The position numbers and the translations under genes are program-made. Source: Telluria antibiotica (GTDB taxonomy: Bacteria; Pseudomonadota; Gammaproteobacteria; Burkholderiales; Burkholderiaceae_D). From it: a DNA stretch of 64,000 bases. Shown here in pieces: positions 17,279 to 30,135 of the stretch. Under the pieces are notes generated by a model, which was given only the letters and a program-made list of their open reading frames with translations, was not told the origin of the DNA and did not search any database. Each line of letters opens with the position of its first letter. Positions within the stretch are counted from its first letter, which is position 1. The DNA lies in NCBI RefSeq assembly GCF_011682055.1, contig NZ_JAAQOM010000009.1, positions 124,001-188,000 of the forward strand. The letters run 5' to 3'.

Positions 17279-17586
17279 GTCGAACTCCATGAAAAGTGAA
17301 TCGAAAGTGGTGAAGCGCATGGGTTCATCATAAGAGATCCGGACCACTTAAATCTTCTGTCTTATATAAGAGTTGCGAATTAAATTAACCGAGCATTTTC
17401 AATGAGTTATCTCTTTCATTCCGTAATGCGGCAAATAATTTTGCGGAATGGAATATTTATCCCGCCTGTTGAAAGGCTGAAATCCCACATCGTGGAACGC
17501 TATTCAGCCGAGTGAAAAATGGGGAGCCGACGCGGGCCGACAGGCATCGACGGAGGTGGGGAAAATGGTGCGCGCAGCGGCGGGAT
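17279..17586. promoter_or_regulatory. AT-rich region upstream of aceA
   Basis: About 300 bp with no convincing gene, far richer in A+T than its surroundings. It contains a perfect 10-bp palindrome CTTATATAAG (17361-17370) and an inverted repeat CATTCCG...CGGAATG (17417-17423 and 17444-17450) around an AT core. These are reasonable places for the aceA promoter and a regulator site; which regulator binds is not evident. Confidence 0.5.
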
Positions 17587-17613
17587 AAAAAAAAGCCCGC
17601 TGTTCGCGGGCTT
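17587..17613 (-). terminator. Strong Rho-independent terminator
   Basis: Read on the minus strand: AAGCCCGC, 5-nt loop, GCGGGCTT, then an unbroken run of T (the plus strand shows eight A at 17587-17594). It begins 5 nt after the stop of the 84-aa gene at 17618-17872, which supports that gene being transcribed. Confidence 0.85.
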
Positions 17614-17617
17614 GAAT

Positions 17618-17872
17618 CTATTTTCTTGGAGGAAGATAGAGGAGACAGGAATCATGATGCTGCATCGCACAACAAAGGTCCAATGATTGTTCGTGATAGC
17701 GGTTATCGGCCAGGTGCATGACTGCCGGTTGACGCCAGCGGTGGAAGTCGCCCGTCCGCTCGGTCTGGTACAGCACGTCGACCACGTCCGCGCCGTTCGG
17801 ATGGGCCATTCGATGCGGTCCCCTTCGGACACGCCCGGGATCGACCGTCGAGATGGTGATATCGGGACGCAC
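17618..17872 (-). CDS. Small hypothetical protein (84 aa)
   Basis: Not recognised. The case for a real gene is its signals: GTG start at 17872 with AAGGAGG 5 nt upstream, and a strong terminator 5 nt beyond the stop. The protein starts MRPDITISTVDPGRVRR, is hydrophilic in the first half, and ends in a Cys/His-rich stretch (SLDLCCAMQHHDSCLL) that could bind metal; no membrane segment or signal peptide is seen. The TAG of the ORF at 17884-18081 lies directly before its ribosome-binding site, so the two may be co-transcribed. Confidence 0.45.
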   Translation of the reverse strand: MRPDITISTVDPGRVRRGPHRMAHPNGADVVDVLYQTERTGDFHRWRQPAVMHLADNRYHEQSLDLCCAMQHHDSCLLYLPPRK

Positions 17873-17883
17873 GGTACCTCCTT

Positions 17884-18081
17884 CTAGTCGACGTTGAACA
17901 ACAGCCAGCCGATGGGCAGGCAGAGCGCGAGCGCGAAACCGATCCGTTGCCGCAACTGCCGGCGGCGCGCGCGAGGAGGCCTGTCATGAATGCAGCGTGA
18001 GCCATTGCGTTGCCATGCACCGTTGATCGTCGGTCGATTGTACATCGGACCACGATCGGACGGCGCCCGCGCGGCGTCCAT
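17884..18081 (-). CDS. Possible small single-pass membrane protein (65 aa)
   Basis: Weakly supported. The C-terminus is one hydrophobic helix (IGFALALCLPIGWLLFNVD) preceded by an Arg-rich stretch (RPPRARRRQLRQR), giving the positive-inside pattern of a small inner-membrane protein. The stop adjoins the ribosome-binding site of the 84-aa gene downstream. No clear ribosome-binding site precedes ATG 18081 or the internal ATG at 18045, so the start is uncertain and it could be non-coding. Confidence 0.3.
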   Translation of the reverse strand: MDAARAPSDRGPMYNRPTINGAWQRNGSRCIHDRPPRARRRQLRQRIGFALALCLPIGWLLFNVD

Positions 18082-18194
18082 GCAGCGCGGCTAGCACCGC
18101 CGGCGCGGCGGCGCATCCATCCAAAGACGGAGCCGTTATCGCGGCGGCCGGTGTAGATTCGGGCGATCCGAACCTAGCGCACAAAGGAATGCCC

Positions 18195-18638
18195 GTGACG
18201 ACTCCCGATCTCGATCTCGCCAACGCCCGCGCCGCCGCCGCGCCCTCCGCGCGGGCACGCGGCCCGGACGACACCGTGCGCACCGCCGGCCGCGTGCTCG
18301 TCGGCGTGCTGTTCCTGTGGGCCGGCATCGACAAGGTGCAGGGCTGGCCCGGCGCGCTGCAGGAAGTGGTGGCGGGCGGGCTGCCGGCGCCCGTGCTGAC
18401 GCTGGCGCTGACGATCCTGCTGCAGGTGGCGGGCGGCGCCGCGATCGTCGCGGGCCGGCTATTGAAGCCCGCGTGCTGGGCGCTGGCCGCGTTCACGGCG
18501 CTTGCGACCGTGCTGTATCACGGCTTCTGGCACGCGACGGGCGCCGCACGCCACGCGCAACTGATTCCGTTCATGGAGCACGTGTGCATCGTCGGGGGCC
18601 TGCTGGTCGTGTCGACCTTGGCGCCGCGGCGCCGCTGA
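18195..18638 (+). CDS. DoxX family membrane protein
   Basis: A 147-aa protein with four predicted helices: TAGRVLVGVLFLWAGIDKV, APVLTLALTILLQVAGGAAIV, ACWALAAFTALATVLYH and EHVCIVGGLLVVSTLAP. FLWAGIDKVQGWPG and the YHGFWHATGAARHAQLIPFMEH loop match the DoxX/YqjF-like group. I prefer GTG at 18195, 6 nt after AAAGGA, over the ATG at 18189, which would sit directly on the ribosome-binding site. Function unknown. It is convergent with the diguanylate cyclase gene, whose stop follows immediately. Confidence 0.8.
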   Translation: MTTPDLDLANARAAAAPSARARGPDDTVRTAGRVLVGVLFLWAGIDKVQGWPGALQEVVAGGLPAPVLTLALTILLQVAGGAAIVAGRLLKPACWALAAFTALATVLYHGFWHATGAARHAQLIPFMEHVCIVGGLLVVSTLAPRRR

Positions 18639-19555
18639 TCAACCGCCGATCAGGCCGCGCCACACGACGCGGTTGCGCCCGTCCTGCTTGGCGCGGTACA
18701 GATGCTCGTCGGCCGCCTCGAACAATTCGGCCGCGCTTTCCGGCCCGTATCCGCCCAACGTCGCGCCCCCCACGCTGACCGTGAGCACGGGCGACACCTG
18801 CGACGCCGCGTGCGGCATTTCCAGCGCGGCGATGGCCGCGCACACGTCGTCGACCAGGTGGCGCGCCTGGACGCCGTCCGTATCCGGCATGAGGAGCACG
18901 AGTTCCTCGCCGCCGTAGCGCGCCGCCAGGTCGGCCGGGCGGCGCAGGCCTGCGGCCGTCGTGCGCGCGATGGCGCGCAGCGCGCGGTCGCCGGCAGGGT
19001 GGCCGTAGTAGTCGTTGTACTGCTTGAACGCGTCGATGTCGAGGAGGGCCAGCGACAGCGGCCAGCCGTTGCGCTGGGCGCGCTGCCATTCCTGCGCGTA
19101 CATCTCGTCGAAGCGGCGCCGGTTCGCCAGTTCCGTCAGGCCGTCCACGTGCGCCAGCCGCTCCAGGATGCGGCGCTGGCGCACGAGCTGCAGGTGCAGC
19201 GCCACGCGCGCCATCACGACGGTGGCGTTGAACGGCTTGGTGATGTAGTCCGACGCGCCCAGCTTGAGGCCGATCGCCTCGTCTTCCGGCCGGGCCAGGC
19301 CCGAAATGAAGATGACCGAGATTTGTTCCAGCTGCGGGTCGGCGCGCAGGCGACGCAGCACTTCGTAGCCGTCCAGGTCGGGCATCATCACGTCGAGCAG
19401 GATCAGGTCGGGCGCGTGGCGCGCGGCCCGTTCCAGCGCCTGTTCGCCGTTCTTCGCGAGCAGCACCGTGTATTCCGGCTTGAGCAGCTCGGCCAGGACC
19501 TGGCGGTTGATCGGATCGTCGTCCGCGATCAGGACTTTTTGCGGTTCCACGTGGT

Positions 19556-19559
<4 letters not shown>
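18639..19559 (-). CDS. Response regulator with diguanylate cyclase (GGDEF) output
   Basis: A 306-aa protein: receiver domain (about residues 8-120, phosphoacceptor Asp56 in [13 protein letters not shown], conserved Lys in TKPF) joined to a GGDEF domain. The active site reads GGEEL (216-220) with [12 protein letters not shown] upstream, so it should make cyclic di-GMP from GTP. The product-inhibition I-site RPAD lies exactly five residues before GGEEL. Its ATG overlaps the stop of the hybrid kinase gene (ATGA), so the kinase's Hpt domain is the likely phosphodonor. It is the last gene of the operon that begins with the TonB-dependent receptor. Confidence 0.93.
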
Positions 19560-23047
<3,488 letters not shown>

Positions 23048-23051
23048 CGTT

Positions 23052-24422
23052 TTATCCTTGACGGGCGGCGCGCGTGGGGCGTCCGGTGAAGCGGCGTTCG
23101 AGGGCATTCGCCCAGCGCGGCGCCTGGGCGTCATCCTGCCAGCGATGCACGGCGACGCCGACCTGGTGCAAGAGGCCGTCCGGCAGTTTCAGTGGGCGTG
23201 TTTCGTCCATCAGCAGCTTGGCGGTGAGGTTGTAACCGAGGATGCGCGTGACGAGGCGCGAGATCGAGAAGCCGCGGCACACGAGGCGCCCGGCGGCATC
23301 GATGGCGCGCACGAGGGAAAAGCCTAACACGAACAGGACGCGCGACGGCAGCGACACGTGGCTGTCCAGGCCCAGGTCGCGCGACGCGTCCTTGCCGATC
23401 AGGTGGCGCGTCAGCAGCACGGGGAAAGCTTTCAACGGGCGCGGCGGGATGTAGCGCTGCATCGTCGCGACGAGCGCGGCGGCCAGCGGCGGGCGCGGGT
23501 CCGGGTTGCGCGCCTGGCCGCGCGCGCGGGCCTGGATGTCGGCGAACATGCGCGCCGCGCCGTCCATCGTGTCCGTCATTTGCGCGGGCTCGATGCCGAG
23601 CACGTACCCGAGCACGTTCCAGGTGTGCAGGTATGCGGCTTCGTCCTCCTTCTCCAGGCCGAGCCCCAGGCGGCGCAGCCCCTGCAGGAACACGTAGTTG
23701 AAGGTCAGCAGCGTATAACCCAGTTCTTCCTGGTTGCACGGCAGGCCGACGCGGTCGACGTCCCAGCCGTGCGCATACAGTACCTGCGGCATCGTGCGGC
23801 CGTGCGCCAGCAGGCGGGGAACGCGGCGTGGCGCGACGAGGGCGTCGGCCACGTCGCCGCGCAGCACGAGGTGGCGGATCATTGCGTGGATCAGGCGCAC
23901 CTTGATGGCCTGGGCCACGCCGCCGCCGGTGCGTTCCGTCAGGCCGCCGTGCATCATGACGGGGAAGATCATGGCGGCGGTGGCGCGCACGCGGTAGTCC
24001 GTGTGCTGTTCCAGCTCGCCGGCAGCGTGCAGCACGGCCGCGAGGTCGGGGATCACGTAGCACTGCGGCAGGCTGGCGCAGAACAGCAGCGTGCACGACA
24101 CCATGCTCATTTCCATGAACAGCACTTCGGCCCGCGCGATGCGGTCGCGGTCGGCCCACTCGGGCAGTACGCGCGCCTTGGCGACGTAGTCCTCCAGCGC
24201 GGCGGCCATGTCGGGCGGCAGGCCGGGACTGGCGGTCCAGTCGTCCAGGTCGCCGTTCAGCTGCCAGCGCGCGATCTCCTGGTTCAGCAGCGCGATCGTG
24301 TCCGTGTCCGGTCCGCCGGGACGGCCGGGGCCGAGGATGCGCGCGATCGTGGAATCGGCCAGCGGGTCGGCATGCAGGGCCGGGTCGTCCGGCAGGCCCG
24401 GTTCGAGAGAGTCGCGTTTCAT
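23052..24422 (-). CDS. Oxygenase, MpaB/latex-clearing-protein family (DUF2236)
   Basis: A 456-aa haem-type oxygenase-like protein of the family that holds rubber oxygenase Lcp and fungal MpaB, which cleaves a farnesyl chain. The family motif [19 protein letters not shown] supplies Lys174, His179, Arg183 and His184, candidates for haem binding and catalysis, and [19 protein letters not shown] matches the conserved region downstream. No signal peptide is seen, whereas Lcp proteins are secreted. ATG at 24422 overlaps the carotenoid-protein stop by 4 nt. Neighbours (CruF-like protein, TonB receptor) point to an isoprenoid or carotenoid substrate; that is inference. Confidence 0.8.
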   Translation of the reverse strand: MKRDSLEPGLPDDPALHADPLADSTIARILGPGRPGGPDTDTIALLNQEIARWQLNGDLDDWTASPGLPPDMAAALEDYVAKARVLPEWADRDRIARAEVLFMEMSMVSCTLLFCASLPQCYVIPDLAAVLHAAGELEQHTDYRVRATAAMIFPVMMHGGLTERTGGGVAQAIKVRLIHAMIRHLVLRGDVADALVAPRRVPRLLAHGRTMPQVLYAHGWDVDRVGLPCNQEELGYTLLTFNYVFLQGLRRLGLGLEKEDEAAYLHTWNVLGYVLGIEPAQMTDTMDGAARMFADIQARARGQARNPDPRPPLAAALVATMQRYIPPRPLKAFPVLLTRHLIGKDASRDLGLDSHVSLPSRVLFVLGFSLVRAIDAAGRLVCRGFSISRLVTRILGYNLTAKLLMDETRPLKLPDGLLHQVGVAVHRWQDDAQAPRWANALERRFTGRPTRAARQG

Positions 24423-25288
24423 GCGGCCTCCTTGAATGCTTGCTGTCCGAGGTCCGCGGCGCCTGTGCGTGCGGCGCTTGCCGGACGGACCAGGATGCCG
24501 CGCCAGCGCAGCAGCCCGAGCGTGGCCGCCAGCAGCGGGAAGCCCATCGCGAACAGGGCGATCGTGCGTGCCTCGACGGGGTAGCCGAGCAGCACCTGGA
24601 ACACCATCAGGCCCGCGTACACGGACAGCGGCACGAGCACGTGGCGCAGCGTCGCGCCCGCCGCCGCGGGGGCGCGCACGCGCGCGAGGCGGCGGAACGC
24701 GAACAGGATCGCGAATGCCACCGTCATCCAGCCGGCGAAGCCCTGCACCGTCTCGCCGAACCACCAGCCGTCCTTCTCCGTCATGATCCAGGCCTTCAGC
24801 ACGTACACCATGTACGGGTCGACGCCCAGGTCGTAGCACGTGACGACCATCGCGCCCAGCAGCGCCATCAGGGCGTCGTGGCCCAGGGTCGCGGGCCCGT
24901 CGACGGGGTCCTGCCAGACGATCAGGTTGGCCACGACGTACCCGACATAGGCCAGGGCGAACCACATCATCGGGATCACGACGGGCACGTCGAGCAGGCG
25001 CGGTCCGAGCACGGGCGTGTACGTGTAGCTGCCGAAGAACCAGCCGTACGAGGACCCCAGCTGCTCGGCGAGCCAGCCGAAGGCCAGGGCGATGGCGACG
25101 AGGCGCGTCGAGGCGGCGCCGCCCAGCAGGTGGGCCGCGCTGGCCCAGCAGCAGCCGAACATCGCCAGCGAGCTGGCGACGAGGAGCACGGTGCTCTCGC
25201 CGCCGATGCGCCTGGCGAGGACGAGCAGGAACAGGGCGAGCAGGGTGGCGGCGGCGACGGGCAGGCGACGGTGCGGCGACGGGGTCAT
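24419..25288 (-). CDS. Carotenoid biosynthesis (CruF-like, DUF422) membrane protein
   Basis: A 289-aa polytopic membrane protein with about seven helices. The segment GWLAEQLGSSYGWFFGSYTY followed by TPVLGPRLLDVPVVIPMMWF is the signature of the CruF/DUF422 family, whose characterised members hydrate the psi-end of acyclic carotenoids. No other carotenoid genes (crtB, crtI) are near, so the actual substrate may be another polyprenoid. I chose ATG 25288, with GGAG 7 nt upstream. It overlaps the oxygenase gene by 4 nt and follows the TonB receptor by 65 bp. Confidence 0.75.
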   Translation of the reverse strand: MTPSPHRRLPVAAATLLALFLLVLARRIGGESTVLLVASSLAMFGCCWASAAHLLGGAASTRLVAIALAFGWLAEQLGSSYGWFFGSYTYTPVLGPRLLDVPVVIPMMWFALAYVGYVVANLIVWQDPVDGPATLGHDALMALLGAMVVTCYDLGVDPYMVYVLKAWIMTEKDGWWFGETVQGFAGWMTVAFAILFAFRRLARVRAPAAAGATLRHVLVPLSVYAGLMVFQVLLGYPVEARTIALFAMGFPLLAATLGLLRWRGILVRPASAARTGAADLGQQAFKEAA

Positions 25289-25352
25289 GACAGGCTCCAG
25301 TGGCACGGCTGACGATCAATGCGGCCGCCCGGTGGGACGGCCGCGCTCGGAA

Positions 25353-27599
25353 TCAGAAGCGATAATCGAAGCGGACGTCGGCCGTGCGCGGTTCCGTCGG
25401 CACGGACAGACCCGAGGAACTGATCGCCATCGGCCGCACCTCGTTCTCGAGGTTGCGCACACGTGCGAGCACGCTCCAGCGCGCGCCGTCCGGCGTCCAG
25501 CCCACGTGCAGGTCGGACTCCGTGTGGCCGGGCACGCGGAACTTCAGGCCCGCCTGCGGCACGCCCAGCAGGTAGCTCGCGCTGGCATGGGTGCCGACAC
25601 CGGCCGCCAGCTGGCCGCCCGTGAGGTAAAAGCGGTGCTCCCAGCCGAGGGCCAGCGTGCGCGCCGGCGTGCGGTCGAGCTTCACCCCGGACCACGAATG
25701 CACGCCGTCCGGTACGTAGCCGACGTAGTGGGCGTCGAGCAGCGTGAGGGCGTACGTGACCGTGTCGGCCCGCGTCGCGCGCACCTGGCCGTCCGCTTCC
25801 AGGCCGCGCACGGCGGCTTCGGCGGCGTTCGTCGTCTCGTAGCGTGGCCGGCCGTTCACGACGACTTCGTTGGACAGTTGCAGGTCGCGGTAGTCGTAGT
25901 GGAAGGCCGCGACGTTCAGGCTCGCGCGGCCGTCCCAGAACCGCGTCTTGACGCCGGCCTCGTAGGCGCGCACGGTCTCGGGGCGGTACGTGAGGCTGGC
26001 CGCGGGTAGCGCGGACGTCGGCAGGCAGCCGATGCCGTTGCGGGCGTCGCCGGCCACGCAGCCGTCGTTGAAGCCGCCGGCCTTGTAGCCGGTGGCGACC
26101 GAGCCGTAGACGAGCGTCGCGGGCGCCAGGTCGTAGTCGAGGCCCAGGCGCCACGTGGTCTTGTTCGTCGCGATGCGGCCCGCGTTCAGGTCGCGCAGGT
26201 CGGTGGCAGCGTTGAACGTGGCCGCGCGCTGGTAGCCGATGTAGCCGGTGCGCGACTTGTCGTCTTCCGTGTAGCGGGCGCCGGCGGTGGCGCGCAGGCC
26301 GTCCGTCAGGCGATACGTCGCCTGCCCGAACACGGCCTTGCTTTGCGAGCGTACGGGATCGTTGGCGAACACATAGTAGGGCGGCAGGCCGACGAGTTGC
26401 AGGTCGCGGAAATAATAGACGTCGCGCGTGCGCTCGCGGAACCAGTACACGCCGCCCTGGGCGGACAGCGGGCCGGTGCCGTTCGTCGCGAGGCGCAGTT
26501 CGTGCGAGTCCTGGTCGTGGCTGCCGTTGAACGGCTGGCGTACGCCCAGTGCGACGGTCGGCGCGACGCGGTAGTAGAAGTTGTAATTGTAGTCGTGGTC
26601 GAAGCTGCGGTGTGCGCCCAGCCACGACAGCGTGGCCGGACCCAGGTCCCAGTTCAGTTTCGCCGTCAGCGCGGACGTCTTCTTGTGCGAATAGCCTTGC
26701 TCGAACCGCGTGTTCGGCGGGTTGAAGCGGTAGGTGAGGCGCTTGTCGGTACTGTCGCCGTTCCACACGGGGTTGCCCGTCGCGATGCCGCTGTAGAAGT
26801 TCGAATCGGGTACCGTGCTGTCGTTGTTGCTGTTATCGCGGCTTGCCTCGTAGCGCAGGAGCACCGACGCGTTCTCGCTCAGGACCAGCTTCGCGGACAG
26901 GCGGGCGGCGCGGTCGGCGCGGTCCTGGCCCAGCGTGCGCGGCGTGTTCGAGCCGTTGCTCAGGTACGGGTCGTGTTCGTTCCACGTGGCGGCGGCGCGC
27001 AGCGCCAGCGCGGCATTCACGGGTACGTTGACCATCGCGCCGACCTTGCGCTCGCCCCAGTTGCCGAACGTGGCGTTGACGTCGCCTTCGAAGCGGTTCA
27101 CGGGCGCCTTCGTGATCACGTTGACGACGCCGGCCGTCGTGTTGCGGCCGTACAGCGTCCCTTGCGGGCCGCGCAGCACTTCCACGCGGTCGACGTCGTA
27201 CAGCGACACGTTCTGGCTCTGCGGCCGCGCGACGTAGACGCCGTCGACCATGAAGGCGGCCGACGGGTCGCCTTTTTCCGTGGGGTCCGCGTTCGACACG
27301 CCGCGGATCGTGATGCGCAGGCCGTCGTAGGAATTTTCCAGATAGGTGTTGGGCAGGCGCGCGGCGAGGGCGCCGGGCGTGTCGGCCCCGAGCGTGTCGA
27401 GGTCCGCCGCCGTGAGTACGGACAGCGCGACCGGCGTCTTCGATTCCGGTGCCGCCGTGCGCTGCGCCGTGACGATCACTTCCTGGACGGCGTTACCGTC
27501 CGCCTGCGCGCACGCGGACGCATGCAGCGCGCCGCACGCGATCGTCGATACCGACACGGCGAGCAGCTTAGGGTTCAACCGACCCCGCGTTGTTTTCAT
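25353..27599 (-). CDS. TonB-dependent outer-membrane receptor
   Basis: A 748-aa receptor: signal peptide (through HASACA), TonB-box-like segment EVIVTAQR, plug domain (LSVLTAADLDTLG through VEVLRGPQGTLYGRNTTAGVVNVITKAP), a 22-strand barrel, and the terminal aromatic signature VRFDYRF. The plug sequence (IRGVSNADPTEKGDPSAAFMVDGVYV in part) resembles receptors that sit in catabolic loci for hydrophobic or plant-derived organic compounds, not classical siderophore receptors. ATG at 27599 has GGGGAAG upstream. It heads the five-gene minus-strand operon, so it likely imports the compound handled by the oxygenase. Confidence 0.92.
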   Translation of the reverse strand: MKTTRGRLNPKLLAVSVSTIACGALHASACAQADGNAVQEVIVTAQRTAAPESKTPVALSVLTAADLDTLGADTPGALAARLPNTYLENSYDGLRITIRGVSNADPTEKGDPSAAFMVDGVYVARPQSQNVSLYDVDRVEVLRGPQGTLYGRNTTAGVVNVITKAPVNRFEGDVNATFGNWGERKVGAMVNVPVNAALALRAAATWNEHDPYLSNGSNTPRTLGQDRADRAARLSAKLVLSENASVLLRYEASRDNSNNDSTVPDSNFYSGIATGNPVWNGDSTDKRLTYRFNPPNTRFEQGYSHKKTSALTAKLNWDLGPATLSWLGAHRSFDHDYNYNFYYRVAPTVALGVRQPFNGSHDQDSHELRLATNGTGPLSAQGGVYWFRERTRDVYYFRDLQLVGLPPYYVFANDPVRSQSKAVFGQATYRLTDGLRATAGARYTEDDKSRTGYIGYQRAATFNAATDLRDLNAGRIATNKTTWRLGLDYDLAPATLVYGSVATGYKAGGFNDGCVAGDARNGIGCLPTSALPAASLTYRPETVRAYEAGVKTRFWDGRASLNVAAFHYDYRDLQLSNEVVVNGRPRYETTNAAEAAVRGLEADGQVRATRADTVTYALTLLDAHYVGYVPDGVHSWSGVKLDRTPARTLALGWEHRFYLTGGQLAAGVGTHASASYLLGVPQAGLKFRVPGHTESDLHVGWTPDGARWSVLARVRNLENEVRPMAISSSGLSVPTEPRTADVRFDYRF

Positions 27600-27898
27600 G
27601 AACTTCCCCAGTTTCTTTTAGTCGTTGCGTCGCCCGGTGCCGGGCGCCGCCTGCGTGGATTATCGAGAGGTGTTATTGCAGGCGGGTTAAACGGATGAGT
27701 CTAACAGGTAGTGCGAACGGGCAATAGTGTTGACGTACCACAAATTCATACAGAAATGGTTACAAGTCGTAGCATTTGAGCCACGATCGCGTTAAATATT
27801 TGTAAAGGTTGACTGAATTGCAGCGCCGCCGGCCCGATGGCCTGGCAGGAGGGAAACGCTGCCGCCGGGACCAGTGGCGGCAGCGGACTGCGATCAGG
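27600..27898. promoter_or_regulatory. Intergenic region upstream of the TonB-receptor operon
   Basis: About 300 bp between the receptor start and the stop of the DUF5010-type gene, AT-rich in its middle (27690-27815). It should hold the receptor operon promoter and the glycosidase gene's transcript end. I found no clear operator or terminator hairpin. Confidence 0.4.
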
Positions 27899-29944
27899 TC
27901 AGTGCGGCAGCCACGACGCGCCGTCGCATTGGTACGAGCCGACGACCTGGTTCAGCTGGGCGGCCGTCACCCAGTTGCCGGTGCCGCCCCAGTTGCAGGC
28001 GTACCAGCGATGGCTCTTGCACAGGAAGCGGCGGTCGCCCGTGCCGTTGTTCAGGCCGACCACGTTGTCGATGCCGCTGTAGCCGTCCGAGCAGCTGGAC
28101 GTGAGAGGCTGCCACTGGGCGGCCGACGTGTCGCAGCGGAAGTCGCCGACGATCTGGCCCGACGTCGCGTTGATCGTCCAGGACGCCGAGGAATTCCAGC
28201 CGCAGCTGTACCATTGATGGCTCTTGCACAGGAAGCGCGAGTCGCCCGAGCCCTCGTTCAGGCCGACGACGTTCTCGAGACCCGGGTAGGCGTTGCTGCA
28301 GTCCGGCGTCGTCTCGCGGATCTGCAGCCAGTCGATGCCGACGCCGTCCGTCGCCATTTCGACCTTGATGTTGTAATAGCCGGGCACGGGCTGGAAGACG
28401 CCGATCGTCGTTTCCTGGAACGTCGTCGAGCTGCCCGTGTTCGGGATCGGCATCGTCCACGGGCCGTACGTCGTCGTCGGCTGGCTCAGGTTCGCCTGGG
28501 CGTCCGTCTGCAGGTCGTCCTGGCGTTCGAACGTCACCTTGACGGCGCGGCGGTCGAGCGGCGTGGCCGTCTTGACGCGGATTTCGAACGGTTTCGCCGG
28601 CAGCTTCACGCGCTTGAAGCCGAGCACCTCGCCCTGGTTCGTCCAGCCGACATAATAGCCGTGGCCGGGGAGACGGCCCACGTCGAGGTCGTCGTTGGAA
28701 AACGCGCCGCCCTGGTTCCCCGACAGATTGTTCCCCGTGCGGTAGTCCGAGCCTTCGGCCTGGAACGTGAATTCCGTCGGGTTCGGGTCGGCCCAGTCGC
28801 GCAGGCGATTGAGGTACTGGTTCGGGAAATCGTAGTCGACGCCGCTGCTGCGGTAGAAGCCCGCGCTTTCCGGCACGTTCGCGAAGCCTTCGATCAGGAC
28901 GAACTTGGCGGCGCGCCCGTCGACCTGGCCGTAGGCGTCGGCCATGCCCTGCTTGAACGTGTCGCCGTGGTTGCGCAGCACTTCGCGGCAAGCGGTGCCG
29001 CAGCCGCGCTGGTAGTAGTACAGGATGTTGCCGGCGCTGTCCGTGCGGTACTGGTCACGGAAGCCGGGCGAGACGGTGCCCATCTTGGCGCCGTTCCAGG
29101 TGAAGAAGCCGGACGCCTTGCCGTTGGCCGGATCGGTCCAGCCGTAGGCCCCCTGCACGAGCGTCGTGTCGAGGCCGGGCACCTGCGTGGCCCAGTCGCG
29201 GTGCACGTAGATCGTCGGATAGACGCCGTAGCGGTTGTTGAAGAGCCAGCGGAGGTTGTTGAAGACGGCGTTCACTTGCGCCGTGTGGCTGCCGTCCACG
29301 TTCTTGAAGAAGCCGGCCGGCGCCCAGATGACGACGAGCGGACGGCCGTTCTCGTCGCGGTACCAGTATTGCGACGGGACCGTGTCGAAGAAGACCATCA
29401 TGTTCCGGTCCCACATCAGCTTCAGCGTGTTGCCCAGGTCCGCGACGTCCACGGGCGCGCCGCCGTTGGCCGGCAGGTAAGCCGCCGTGTCGTCGAAGTA
29501 GCCGACGTGCAGCCCGCCCGCCGGAACCTGGTTGCGGGTGAGGGCCGCCGTCAGCTTGTCGAGTACGCGCGGACATGAGTTGCCGATGCCGCTGTATGGG
29601 TCGGGCGCGGGAACCTGTCCCGCTTGCGCCTGGAGTTCGGCGGTCGAATAGGTGCAGCCGCGCGACACCGGCAGCGCCACGTGCACGCGCGAATACTGGA
29701 GTTCCTCGATCAGGTTGTCCCACCACTCGGGCGAATTGCGGTCGTACGTGTTCTTCGGATGGTTCGCATCGAACAACCCGAACAGCGGCAGGTTCGAGCC
29801 GCCGGGCTGGAACCGGGGGCTGTTCTGGTCGTTTTCGATCCCGATGATGGTCCCCAGGATTGGCTTCGAATAATCCAGCGTTTGCGCCGTGGCGCCGGCC
29901 GCCGCGAACAAAGACAGCAATCCCAACAATAACGATCTTTTCAT
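27899..29944 (-). CDS. Secreted DUF5010-type glycosidase-like protein with duplicated Cys-rich tail
   Basis: A 681-aa exported protein. Signal peptide MKRSLLLGLLSLFAAAGATA; residues about 25-400 form a TIM-barrel-like domain resembling DUF5010/GH99-type proteins (YSRVHVALPVSRGC, VVIWAPAGFFKN, VYPTIYVHRDW); about 405-540 is a beta-sandwich, carbohydrate-binding-like domain (FTFQAEGSDYRTGNN, GYYNIKVEMATDGVGIDWLQI). The C-terminus carries two tandem repeats of about 65 residues sharing NVVGLNxGxGDxRFLCKSH and WYxCxW. ATG at 29944 has AAAGGA upstream. A polysaccharide substrate is likely, but catalytic residues are not identified. Confidence 0.7.
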   Translation of the reverse strand: MKRSLLLGLLSLFAAAGATAQTLDYSKPILGTIIGIENDQNSPRFQPGGSNLPLFGLFDANHPKNTYDRNSPEWWDNLIEELQYSRVHVALPVSRGCTYSTAELQAQAGQVPAPDPYSGIGNSCPRVLDKLTAALTRNQVPAGGLHVGYFDDTAAYLPANGGAPVDVADLGNTLKLMWDRNMMVFFDTVPSQYWYRDENGRPLVVIWAPAGFFKNVDGSHTAQVNAVFNNLRWLFNNRYGVYPTIYVHRDWATQVPGLDTTLVQGAYGWTDPANGKASGFFTWNGAKMGTVSPGFRDQYRTDSAGNILYYYQRGCGTACREVLRNHGDTFKQGMADAYGQVDGRAAKFVLIEGFANVPESAGFYRSSGVDYDFPNQYLNRLRDWADPNPTEFTFQAEGSDYRTGNNLSGNQGGAFSNDDLDVGRLPGHGYYVGWTNQGEVLGFKRVKLPAKPFEIRVKTATPLDRRAVKVTFERQDDLQTDAQANLSQPTTTYGPWTMPIPNTGSSTTFQETTIGVFQPVPGYYNIKVEMATDGVGIDWLQIRETTPDCSNAYPGLENVVGLNEGSGDSRFLCKSHQWYSCGWNSSASWTINATSGQIVGDFRCDTSAAQWQPLTSSCSDGYSGIDNVVGLNNGTGDRRFLCKSHRWYACNWGGTGNWVTAAQLNQVVGSYQCDGASWLPH

Positions 29945-30135
29945 CGATGTGTCCTTTTTTGGAGGCGACGTGTGTCGGTATGGCACGCATGGGGAATGCG
30001 CGCAGCAAGCCACGGCGGCGGGCGAAACGTCCGCCGTCTGATTGACCCAGCCTGTGAGCTTAGCGAAGATTAAACTTTGGAAATGCGCAGATTGTCACAT
30101 CCGGCGAATTTATTTGTTTCGTTTATGTGACGCTC

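Noticed and set aside
17500..17832. Alternative 110-codon minus-strand frame over the small 84-aa gene
   Set aside because: It reads straight through the terminator at 17587-17613 and lacks a ribosome-binding site; the other frame ends just before the terminator.
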